From positions 1 to 10,064 of the forward strand of contig JAFMJK010000068.1 in the NCBI GenBank assembly GCA_017853515.1: a stretch of DNA of 10,064 nucleotides. The letters are read 5' to 3'. Shown here piece after piece: positions 1 through 6,039 of this stretch. How positions within the stretch are numbered: the first letter of the stretch is position 1; each line of letters opens with the position of its first letter. Both the position numbers and the translations under genes were made by a program. Origin of the DNA: Chthoniobacterales bacterium. GTDB taxonomy: Bacteria; Verrucomicrobiota; Verrucomicrobiia; Chthoniobacterales; JACTMZ01. The notes beneath the pieces are model-generated. The model was given only the letters and a program-made list of their open reading frames with translations, did no database searches and was not told the DNA's origin.

Positions 1-1883
1 CCGTTTTTCTTCTCGATTCGCTGCGTTTCGGGCCGATCAACCAAAACTCCCCCGGCTCCGCCGCCAACCGTCATCTCCTCTCCGGCGTGGTCTCGGGCAT
101 CGCCCATTATGGCAACTGTATCGGGCTTCCCACCGTCGGCGGCGAGACGTGGTTCGATGAAACCTACGCGGGCAATCCGCTGGTCAATGTCTTCTGCCTC
201 GGCGTTTTGCGCCACGAACAGATCGCCCGCGGTGCGGCCAAAGGCGTCGGCAATCCGGTCTTCTACGTCGGCGCGGAAACCGGCCGCGACGGGCTGGCCG
301 GCGCAGCCTTCGCCTCGCGCGAATTGACCGAGGAATCGAAGGAGGATCGCCCCGCCGTGCAGGTCGGTGATCCGTTCCGCGAAAAACTTCTCCTCGAAGC
401 CTGCCTCGAGCTCTTGGCCAGCGGCTGCGTCGCGGGCATCCAAGACATGGGTGCGGCCGGGCTGACCTGCTCGACCTGCGAAACGGCCTCGCGCGGCGGC
501 AGCGGCATCGATGTCGATCTCGACCTTGTCCCCAAGCGCGAGGACGGCATGACGCCCTACGAGATTCTGCTCAGCGAATCGCAGGAGAGGATGCTCGTCA
601 TCGTCAATAAAGGCCAGGAGGACAGCGTGCGCGAGATTTTCGAAAAGTGGGACCTGCCCTACGCGCAGATCGGGCGAGTGACCGACGACGGCATCATGCG
701 CATCCGCGCCGGAGGACAAGTTGTCGCGGAAATTCCCGCTTCTTCCCTCACCGACCAAGCGCCGGTTTATCACCGCGAGGCGGCGCCATGGGTGCCACCC
801 GCGCCGCTCGATCCGGCCAGCGTTCCGGCCATCGACAACACAGATGCGCTGCTCCGCCTTCTTTCCCATCCGACCCTCGCGCGCAAGCGCTGGATCTGGG
901 AGCAATACGACCACATGGTGCGCAATGGCGCGGTGGTCGGTCCCGGATCGGACGCCGCCGTTTTTCTCGCGCGCGAGTGCGGCAAGTTGCTCGCTGCTTC
1001 GGTCGACGGCAATGGCCTCATCACGCGACTCGACCCGCGGGAAGGCGGGCGCCGCTGCGTGGCCGAGGCCGCGCGCAACCTCGCGTGCTCCGGCGCGGTC
1101 CCGCTCGGCGCGACCGACAACCTCAATTTCGGCAATCCGCACAAACCGGAAATTTTCCGCCAGTTGCGCGACTCGGTCGAAGGGATGGCCGAGGCGTGCC
1201 GCGCGTTTGATACACCGGTCACCGGAGGCAATGTCAGCCTCTACAACGAGAACCCGACCGGCCCGATCGATCCCACGCCGGTGGTGGCCATGGTCGGGCT
1301 GATCGAGGACGAAGCGCACATTACCCGCCAGAGTTTCCGCGGTCCGGGAGACGACGTCTGGCTGCTCGGAGAGCGCACGGCGGGACTCGACGGCTCGCAA
1401 TTTTTGCTCATCCTCCACGGCCGCAAGGAAGGAAGACCCCCGCAGACCGATTTGGCCGCCGAAGTCGCACTGCAGTCGGCGCTGCGCGACGCAATCCGGG
1501 CCGGCCTGATCCGCAGCGCGCACGACTGTGCGGAGGGTGGGATTGCCGTTGCCCTTGCCGAATCGGCCATTTCCGGTCCGGAACTGGTCGGTGCGGAGGT
1601 GGACCTCCCGGACGACGGCCGACGCGACGACGAGTCGCTCTTCCACGAAGCTCCGGGACGGATTCTTGTCTCCTCGGGGCGCAACCAAAGCGCCGCCCTC
1701 GAGAAGCACTTTGCCGACCGCGGGATCCCCGCGCGCCGCGTGGGGACGACGGGCGGGAGCCACCTGGTCATCCGGGTGCGCAAAGCGGATTACCGTTGGC
1801 CGCTCGGGCGCCTGCACAGCGCGTGGGACAAATCGCTCGGGGATTTGATGGACACGGTTGCGGAACCGCTGGCCGCGCATTAA
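1..1883 (+). CDS. purL: Phosphoribosylformylglycinamidine synthase subunit PurL, 5' end outside window
   Basis: PurL is the ATP-dependent synthetase subunit that converts FGAR to FGAM in de novo purine synthesis, using ammonia delivered by PurQ with PurS as partner. The frame is open from base 3 to the TAA at 1881-1883 (626 residues visible). It has no start at the left edge and begins inside the family sequence (LDSLRFGP, then YGNCIGLPTVGGE), so the first 100 or so residues of a roughly 740-residue small-type PurL are missing. The GTG at 87 is an internal Val, not the start. Family blocks in order: GNPLVNVF, GRDGLAGAAFAS, VQVGDPF, GIQDMGAAGLTCS, LSESQERM, then the second half with DNLNFGNPHKPE, TGGNVSLYNE, HDCAEGGIAVALAE and a C-terminal GRILVS block. 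A short Asn/Ser/Pro/Gly segment between LRFGP and NRHLL looks slightly longer than usual. No purQ or purS is visible. yqgE follows after 12 nt. Confidence 0.97.
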   Translation, partial: VFLLDSLRFGPINQNSPGSAANRHLLSGVVSGIAHYGNCIGLPTVGGETWFDETYAGNPLVNVFCLGVLRHEQIARGAAKGVGNPVFYVGAETGRDGLAGAAFASRELTEESKEDRPAVQVGDPFREKLLLEACLELLASGCVAGIQDMGAAGLTCSTCETASRGGSGIDVDLDLVPKREDGMTPYEILLSESQERMLVIVNKGQEDSVREIFEKWDLPYAQIGRVTDDGIMRIRAGGQVVAEIPASSLTDQAPVYHREAAPWVPPAPLDPASVPAIDNTDALLRLLSHPTLARKRWIWEQYDHMVRNGAVVGPGSDAAVFLARECGKLLAASVDGNGLITRLDPREGGRRCVAEAARNLACSGAVPLGATDNLNFGNPHKPEIFRQLRDSVEGMAEACRAFDTPVTGGNVSLYNENPTGPIDPTPVVAMVGLIEDEAHITRQSFRGPGDDVWLLGERTAGLDGSQFLLILHGRKEGRPPQTDLAAEVALQSALRDAIRAGLIRSAHDCAEGGIAVALAESAISGPELVGAEVDLPDDGRRDDESLFHEAPGRILVSSGRNQSAALEKHFADRGIPARRVGTTGGSHLVIRVRKADYRWPLGRLHSAWDKSLGDLMDTVAEPLAAH

Positions 1884-1895
1884 ACTTCCTCCGTC

Positions 1896-2453
1896 ATGAA
1901 GCGCCTGCCCAAAGCGGGAGACTTGTCGGGGTCGCTGCTCGTAGCCCACCCCATGATGGCCGACCCGAATTTCAGGCACACCATCCTCTATCTTTCGCAC
2001 CACAGCGCGGAAGACGGCGCGCTCGGCTTTATTCTCAATCGTCCGCTCGGGCAAAAAGCCGGCGAACTCGGGGTCGAGGAGATGCTCGAGCAAGTGGCCA
2101 ATGTGCCCTTGTTCGAAGGCGGTCCGGTGCAAAAAAACCAGATCATCGTGGCCAGCCTCGAGTGGGACCAGCAACTCGGTGCGTGCAAGTTCGAGCCTCT
2201 GCAAAAGCCGGAAGGCGATTTCGAACTCCCCGCCGGGCACAACGACAAATTGCGCGTTTTTCTCGGCTATGCCGGATGGTCGAAAAACCAACTCGAAAAG
2301 GAAATCGCGCTCAATTCGTGGCTGGTGGTCAAACCGCATCCCGAACTGCTCCGCGCCGACGCCGACGACAGCACGTGGCGTCGCATCATGAACGGACTCG
2401 GCCCGATGTATCGCGTGCTGGCCGACGCGCCGGATGACTCCTCGCGGAACTGA
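1896..2453 (+). CDS. yqgE: YqgE/AlgH family protein (UPF0301)
   Basis: This 185-residue protein is the usual length of the YqgE/AlgH family (DUF179), conserved in many bacteria without a proven biochemical role; the name AlgH comes from a link to alginate regulation in Pseudomonas. The family signature is complete: GSLLVAHPMMADPNFRHT near the N-terminus, then GALGFILNRPLG, the FEGGPV block, RVFLGYAGWS and the WLVV strand before a C-terminal Trp. No signal peptide or membrane segment is seen, so it should be cytoplasmic. The ATG lies 12 nt after the purL stop, with a pyrimidine-rich spacer and no Shine-Dalgarno, which suggests co-transcription with purL. A GC hairpin with a T-run just after the stop probably ends the unit. 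Family assignment is secure; function is not. Confidence 0.95.
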   Translation: MKRLPKAGDLSGSLLVAHPMMADPNFRHTILYLSHHSAEDGALGFILNRPLGQKAGELGVEEMLEQVANVPLFEGGPVQKNQIIVASLEWDQQLGACKFEPLQKPEGDFELPAGHNDKLRVFLGYAGWSKNQLEKEIALNSWLVVKPHPELLRADADDSTWRRIMNGLGPMYRVLADAPDDSSRN

Positions 2454-2454
2454 A

Positions 2455-2480
2455 CCGCGCGCGCAGCGCGCGGGAGTTTT
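2455..2480 (+). terminator. Probable intrinsic terminator after yqgE
   Basis: One base after the yqgE stop there is a perfect 8-bp GC stem (CCGCGCGC at 2455-2462 pairing with GCGCGCGG at 2466-2473) around a GCA loop, followed by GAG and TTTT (2477-2480). The T-run is short and belongs to the first heptamer of the adjacent repeat array, so efficiency is uncertain. It would end the purL-yqgE transcript. Confidence 0.6.
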
Positions 2481-2503
2481 CAGTTTACGGTTCACAGTTT
2501 TCC
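2476..2503. repeat. Degenerate heptanucleotide repeat array, left arm
   Basis: Four tandem 7-bp units, each starting with GTT, run without gaps: GTTTTCA at 2476, GTTTACG at 2483, GTTCACA at 2490 and GTTTTCC at 2497. Read on the other strand they are units of the TGAAAAC type. They are AT-rich against a high-GC background. They lie between the yqgE terminator and the MGMT gene, and are inverted relative to the array at 2553-2573. Confidence 0.65.
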
Positions 2504-2540
2504 GTCGGAACGGATGCATGCGCCGGGAACCCGCGTTTCA

Positions 2541-2885
2541 ATGACCAACCGCCAAACACTGAAAACTGAACACTCCATTTCCCCCTTCGCTGCCCGGGTT
2601 TACGCGGCGCTGAAGCGAATCCCGCGCGGGCGCGTCATCACTTACGCCGCTCTGGCCGCGCGGATCGGTTGCCGCTCACCTCGCGCCGTCGGACAGGCCC
2701 TGCGCGCCAATCCCTTCGCGCCCGATGTCCCCTGCCATCGCGTCATCGCTTCAGACCTTACCCCCGGAGGATTCGCAGGCCGAACGGCCGGACCGGAGCT
2801 GAAACGAAAACTCCGCCTGCTCGCCTCGGAAGGCGTTCTTTTTCGCGACGGATTTCTGGCCGAGCACCGCAGGGCTATCCGCTAA
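2541..2885 (+). CDS. Single-domain MGMT family alkylated-DNA alkyltransferase
   Basis: The protein is 114 residues and matches only the C-terminal DNA-binding/active-site domain of O6-alkylguanine-DNA alkyltransferases, which move an alkyl group from DNA to their own cysteine. The domain starts at about residue 14 (SPFAARVYAALKRIPRG) and includes the helix-turn-helix with the arginine-finger block RAVGQALRANP and the active-site PCHRVI (Cys65 from this start). It ends in a GGFAGRTAG loop and LLASEG. Because Cys is kept (PCHR rather than the PWHR of alkyltransferase-like proteins), transfer activity is plausible, but the usual N-terminal domain of about 80 residues is absent and no sequence for it lies upstream. 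The start is uncertain: ATG 2541 is chosen, and ATG 2514 would add 9 residues. Neither has a clear Shine-Dalgarno. Residues 4-11 are encoded by the heptamer repeat at 2553-2573. Its TAA overlaps the stop of the convergent sigma factor gene. Lesion repair or lesion flagging for excision repair are both possible. Confidence 0.85.
   Translation: MTNRQTLKTEHSISPFAARVYAALKRIPRGRVITYAALAARIGCRSPRAVGQALRANPFAPDVPCHRVIASDLTPGGFAGRTAGPELKRKLRLLASEGVLFRDGFLAEHRRAIR
2553..2573. repeat. Degenerate heptanucleotide repeat array, right arm, inside MGMT 5' codons
   Basis: Three tandem 7-bp units, CAAACAC, TGAAAAC and TGAACAC, run from 2553 to 2573. They are the inverse of the left array: 2473-2486 (GGAGTTTTCAGTTT) matches the reverse complement of 2563-2576 at 13 of 14 bases. 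The array is in frame with the MGMT gene and encodes part of its N-terminal tail ahead of the conserved domain. Confidence 0.6.
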
Positions 2886-3496
2886 AGCCAGTTTTTGAGT
2901 TTGAGGCGCAGGGTCTCGCGTGCGCGAAAAAGGAGGCTTTTCACCGCGGAAACCGTTGTGCCGAGGATCTCGGCAATCTCCTCGTAGGGCATCTCGTCGT
3001 AACGTCGGAGCACCATGGCGGTGCGCTGATCGTCCGGCAACGCGGCCAGAGCCGCATCGATCTCCGCGGCCAGTTCCGCCGCGGAAGCCTCGCCCGACGG
3101 CAAGTCGCGGGACACGGGATCCCGGGGAGTTTCATCCGCACCGGGCGTGTAGAACACGGCACTTCGCCGCGCCCGGCCGCGGCGCTCGTTGAGGACAAGC
3201 CGGTGCATGATGGAAAACATCCAGGTGCTGAATTTTGACCGCCGCTCGTAACGCCCCCTTGCCTGCCAGATACGAAGGTAGACCCGCTGCGCCACATCCT
3301 CAGCGCCTTCCACCCCGCCCAGCATTTTGGCGATCGTTCCGTAGAGCCGGTCTTCCGTGGCCTCGACAATATCGCGAAAGGCCGCTTCGTCGCCCTCGCG
3401 CACGCGCAACATCAGGGCGACCAGCCGCGCATCGTCGTCGTCCCGGGGCTCGACCTCCCCGAAACCGGCGGATGTCTCGTTGTCGTTGCTCGTCAC
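2882..3496 (-). CDS. ECF-type RNA polymerase sigma factor (sigma-70 family)
   Basis: A 204-residue extracytoplasmic-function sigma factor that would direct RNA polymerase to a set of stress or envelope promoters. Region 2 spans about residues 36-110 (GDEAAFRDIV, then AEDVAQRVYLRIWQ and the -10-binding KFSTWMFSIMHRLVLNERR). A linker rich in Pro, Asp and Ala follows, then region 4 at about 145-200 (LPDDQRTAMVLRRYDEMPY and the helix-turn-helix IAEILGTTVSAVKSLLFRAR). Regions 1 and 3 are absent, as expected for this group. The frame stays open far upstream, but that part is antisense-like shadow of trmB. The start is set at the GTG at 3496-3494, whose last two bases form the trmB stop (GTGA overlap), with Thr-Ser-Asn-Asp as the first residues after Met. 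This implies translational coupling to trmB. No anti-sigma gene follows, because the next gene is convergent and its stop codon overlaps this one. The regulon and the inducing signal cannot be read from the sequence. Confidence 0.93.
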   Translation of the reverse strand: MTSNDNETSAGFGEVEPRDDDDARLVALMLRVREGDEAAFRDIVEATEDRLYGTIAKMLGGVEGAEDVAQRVYLRIWQARGRYERRSKFSTWMFSIMHRLVLNERRGRARRSAVFYTPGADETPRDPVSRDLPSGEASAAELAAEIDAALAALPDDQRTAMVLRRYDEMPYEEIAEILGTTVSAVKSLLFRARETLRLKLKNWL

Positions 3497-4077
3497 CGTT
3501 GGGCTTGGAATCTTGAAATTTGAACCCCGTCCGCCATGAATCGTTGCTCGAATTCGGTCGGCGGCCATCCTTGCGGCAGAAGCCAATCCGCGAGCTTCCA
3601 CCCGGCTTCCCGGAAGCGTTCCTTGGCCCACTGGCAATACTCGGCCGCATCGGTGGCGAAAAAGAAGGTCCCTCCCGGCGCGAGCTTGGAACCGACCAAT
3701 GAGACGAAATCCTCCTGCACGAGGCGGCGCACGGCATGCCGCCGCTTGGGCCATGGATCGCTGAAGAGCAAATAGACGCGGGAGACAGAAGCGGCAGGCA
3801 TGACGGATATCACCTCGGTGACCTCGCCTTGCACGATGCGCGCGTTGCAAAGATCGCGGGTCCGCCGCCGCGCCTGCCTCACGCGGTAGTCCTTCTTCTC
3901 GATGCCGAGCATGTTCCAACCGGGTTCGGCCGCCGCCAGTGCCGCGAGAAAAAGTCCGTTGCCGCACCCGAGATCGAGCACGAGCGGTTGGTCGACTGGA
4001 AATGTTGCAGCGCCGCCGTCGCCGGCGATGGTCTTTCGGCTCCGGGCGCCGAGGACGGCGCCGCGACAGGAGTCCAT
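3493..4077 (-). CDS. trmB: tRNA (guanine-N7-)-methyltransferase TrmB
   Basis: TrmB uses S-adenosylmethionine to form m7G46 in the variable loop of tRNAs. The 194-residue protein shows the SAM-binding motif LVLDLGCGNG (residues 32-41), the acidic motif II in LGIEKKD (57-63), the family signature FSDPWPKRRH (105-114), APGGTFFFATD (133-143) and the C-terminal PTEFEQRF (173-180). The ATG at 4077 is chosen because it lies 4 nt after the clpX stop. An upstream ATG at 4146 would overlap clpX by 65 nt and add a non-conserved Arg-rich tail. A purine stretch (AGGAGAAGGA) inside the end of clpX sits about 14 nt before the start, farther than a normal Shine-Dalgarno. The last codons run into a small 7-bp repeat array, so the C-terminal tail (ISRFQAQR) is probably not conserved. 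It is in the tig-clpP-clpX operon and overlaps the sigma factor start by 4 nt. Confidence 0.95.
   Translation of the reverse strand: MDSCRGAVLGARSRKTIAGDGGAATFPVDQPLVLDLGCGNGLFLAALAAAEPGWNMLGIEKKDYRVRQARRRTRDLCNARIVQGEVTEVISVMPAASVSRVYLLFSDPWPKRRHAVRRLVQEDFVSLVGSKLAPGGTFFFATDAAEYCQWAKERFREAGWKLADWLLPQGWPPTEFEQRFMADGVQISRFQAQR
3504..3524. repeat. Three degenerate heptamers at the trmB/sigma factor junction
   Basis: On the plus strand three 7-bp units run without gaps: CTTGGAA, TCTTGAA and ATTTGAA. They are AT-rich and share the TGAA core and 7-bp phase with the arrays near the MGMT gene. Here they are coding, giving part of the last ten residues of TrmB, directly before the GTG start of the sigma factor. 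Confidence 0.5.
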
Positions 4078-4081
4078 GGAC

Positions 4082-5359
4082 TCAGGCCGCGTCCTTCTCC
4101 TGCTTGCGGCGCAGGAGGGGCGGCTTTTTACCTTCGACCACGGCACGATTGATCGTCACCTCGGCCACGTCTTCGCGGCTCGGGACATCGTACATCACAT
4201 CGAGCATGATCTTCTCCATCATGGAACGCAGGGCGCGCGCTCCGGTCCCTTTGCTGATGGCGCGCTCGGCCAGTGCGCGCAGGCCGTCCTTGGTGATGTT
4301 GAGGTCGACACCCTCCATGGACATCAGCTTCGTGTATTGCTTGACCATGGCGTTGCGCGGCTCGGTCAGTATGGTGACAAGTTCGTCTTCGGTCAGTTGG
4401 TCAAGAGCGGTGACCACGGGCAGGCGGCCGATGAACTCCGGGATCAATCCGAAACCGAGCAGATCCTCGGGCTCCGCCTGATGGATGGAAGCTGTCGTCG
4501 CAGCCAGCGCCCCGCCCTCAATTTCCGCTTTGCCCGCGTGGAAGCCGAGGACACGGTTGCCGAAGCGGCGTTGGATGATTTTCTCGAGCCCGACAAAAGC
4601 GCCGCCGCAGATGAAGAGAATGCGGTCGGTGTTCACCTGGATGTATTCCTGATGCGGATGCTTGCGTCCGCCCTGCGGGGGAACATTGCATGTCGTGCCT
4701 TCGAGAATCTTGAGGAGCGCTTGCTGCACGCCCTCCCCCGAGACGTCGCGCGTGATGCTCACGTTGTCCGTCTTGCGTCCGATCTTGTCGATCTCGTCGA
4801 TGTAGACGATGCCGGTCTCGGCACGCTTCACATCGTATTCCGCGGCTTGGAGCAGACGCAGGACGATGTTCTCCACGTCCTCGCCGACGTAGCCCGCCTC
4901 GGTGAGGGTGGTGGCGTCGGCCATGGTGAACGGAACATCGAGGATACGGGCCAGGGTGCGGGCGAGGAGCGTCTTGCCCGAGCCGGTCGGGCCGATGAGC
5001 AGGATGTTGCTTTTCTCCAACTCGACATCGTCGTGTCCCGGCATGGGGATTTCGCGCGATGTGTTGTGATGGTGGATGCGCTTGAAGTGGTTGTGCACCG
5101 CCACCGAGAGCGTCCTTTTGGCCAGCTCCTGGCCGATGACGAAATGATCGAGCTCGCGTTTGATGTCAGCCGGCTTGGGCACGCGCACGCCGGCGCCCTT
5201 TTTCTTCGACTCGTCCTTGAGCTCCTTGTCGAGGATGCCTTTGCAAAGGCTGACGCAGCTGTCGCAGATGTAGACGCCGGGTCCTGCGATGAGCTTGCGC
5301 ACCTCGCTGTGGCTCTTTCCGCAGAAAGAGCACATGGTCAGGTTGGATGCGCGGGCCAT
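4082..5359 (-). CDS. clpX: ATP-dependent Clp protease ATP-binding subunit ClpX
   Basis: ClpX is the AAA+ unfoldase that recognises tagged substrates and feeds them to ClpP in the cytoplasm. Length (425 residues) matches the family. Visible in order: the N-terminal zinc-binding domain with Cys10, Cys13, Cys32 and Cys35; Walker A GPTGSGKT (123-130); pore-1 loop GYVG (156-159); Walker B VYIDEIDK (185-192); the RKH loop (232-234); the ClpP-docking loop, LGF here (271-273) in place of the common IGF; GLIPEFIGRLP (304-314); and sensor-2 GARALR (373-378). All catalytic elements are intact. It starts 4 nt after the clpP stop and ends 4 nt before trmB, so it is co-transcribed and probably translationally coupled. 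No Shine-Dalgarno precedes the ATG. The Lys/Arg-rich tail (about 409-425) is ordinary for ClpX. Confidence 0.98.
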   Translation of the reverse strand: MARASNLTMCSFCGKSHSEVRKLIAGPGVYICDSCVSLCKGILDKELKDESKKKGAGVRVPKPADIKRELDHFVIGQELAKRTLSVAVHNHFKRIHHHNTSREIPMPGHDDVELEKSNILLIGPTGSGKTLLARTLARILDVPFTMADATTLTEAGYVGEDVENIVLRLLQAAEYDVKRAETGIVYIDEIDKIGRKTDNVSITRDVSGEGVQQALLKILEGTTCNVPPQGGRKHPHQEYIQVNTDRILFICGGAFVGLEKIIQRRFGNRVLGFHAGKAEIEGGALAATTASIHQAEPEDLLGFGLIPEFIGRLPVVTALDQLTEDELVTILTEPRNAMVKQYTKLMSMEGVDLNITKDGLRALAERAISKGTGARALRSMMEKIMLDVMYDVPSREDVAEVTINRAVVEGKKPPLLRRKQEKDAA

Positions 5360-5363
5360 GGGA

Positions 5364-6014
5364 TCAGGCGGGCACGGCGCCCGGGATTTCCTTGCGGGAT
5401 TTCACCACCTCGTCGACCAAGCCGTATTCTTTGGCCTCCTGCGCGCTCATATAGTAGTCGCGGTCGGCGTCCTTGTGAACCTGCTCGACGGGTTTGCCGG
5501 TGTGGTGCGCGATGATCGACTCCAGCCGGCGCTTGAGTTTGAACATGAACTCGACCTGGCGCTCGACGTCGCTGGCCTGACCCTGCGCGCCGCCGCTCAC
5601 CTGGTGGATCATGATGTCGGAGTTGGGCAGCGCATAGCGTTTGCCCTTGGTCCCGGCGCAAAGAAGCACGGCCCCCATGCTTGCCGCCATACCCATGCAA
5701 TAGGTGTTCACGTCGCAGGTGACGAACTGCATGGTGTCATAAATAGCCAACCCCGCCGTCACCGAGCCGCCCGGGGAGTTGATATAAATATGCATGTCCT
5801 TCTTCGCGTCTTCCATCTGCAGGAAGAGCATCTGGGCGATGACCAGGTTGGCGATGTGGTCGTCGATCGGCGTGCCGATGAAAATGATGCGGTCCTTGAG
5901 CAGGCGCGAATAAATGTCGTAACTGCGCTCCCCGCGGCCGGTCTGTTCGACGACCATGGGGACAAGGATGGAGTTTCGCGGGGCCGAAGGGCCGGATGTG
6001 ACAAGGTGACTCAT
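5364..6014 (-). CDS. clpP: ATP-dependent Clp protease proteolytic subunit ClpP
   Basis: ClpP is the serine peptidase that forms the tetradecameric degradation chamber of ClpXP. The 216-residue protein contains the full catalytic triad: Ser112 in MAASMGA, His137 in MIHQVSGG and Asp182 in the KDADRDYYM block. It also has the YINSPGGSVTAG oxyanion-region loop (77-88) and an N-terminal VPMVVEQTGRGERSYDIYSRLL block that forms the axial loops. The short leader before VPMVVEQ (about 17 residues) is likely a processed propeptide, as in other ClpPs. It lies 25 nt after tig and 4 nt before clpX, the classic tig-clpP-clpX order. No Shine-Dalgarno is present; the bases before ATG are pyrimidine-rich (CTTTATCT). 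Nothing is degenerate, so this should be an active subunit. Confidence 0.98.
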   Translation of the reverse strand: MSHLVTSGPSAPRNSILVPMVVEQTGRGERSYDIYSRLLKDRIIFIGTPIDDHIANLVIAQMLFLQMEDAKKDMHIYINSPGGSVTAGLAIYDTMQFVTCDVNTYCMGMAASMGAVLLCAGTKGKRYALPNSDIMIHQVSGGAQGQASDVERQVEFMFKLKRRLESIIAHHTGKPVEQVHKDADRDYYMSAQEAKEYGLVDEVVKSRKEIPGAVPA

Positions 6015-6039
6015 AGATAAAGAGCCGCGGCGACCGGCG

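Noticed and set aside
2491..2519. A TTCACA element followed 17 nt later by ATGCAT as an MGMT promoter
   Set aside because: The -35-like hexamer is part of the heptamer array and the -10 position matches only 2 of 6 consensus bases.
3497..3967. N-terminal extension of the sigma factor frame into trmB
   Set aside because: The extra residues are Arg/Gly/Ala-rich readings of trmB in another frame; the GTG overlapping the trmB stop gives a standard-size ECF factor.
4078..4146. Longer trmB start at 4146
   Set aside because: It overlaps the conserved end of clpX by 65 nt and adds a non-conserved Arg/Ser-rich tail; ATG 4077 lies 4 nt after the clpX stop, like its neighbours.
3902..5515. A 537-codon open frame on the plus strand opposite clpX
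   Set aside because: It is antisense to clear clpX and clpP coding sequence, shows no domain, and its composition (His/Asp/Val/Leu-rich) is what high-GC third positions give on the reverse strand.
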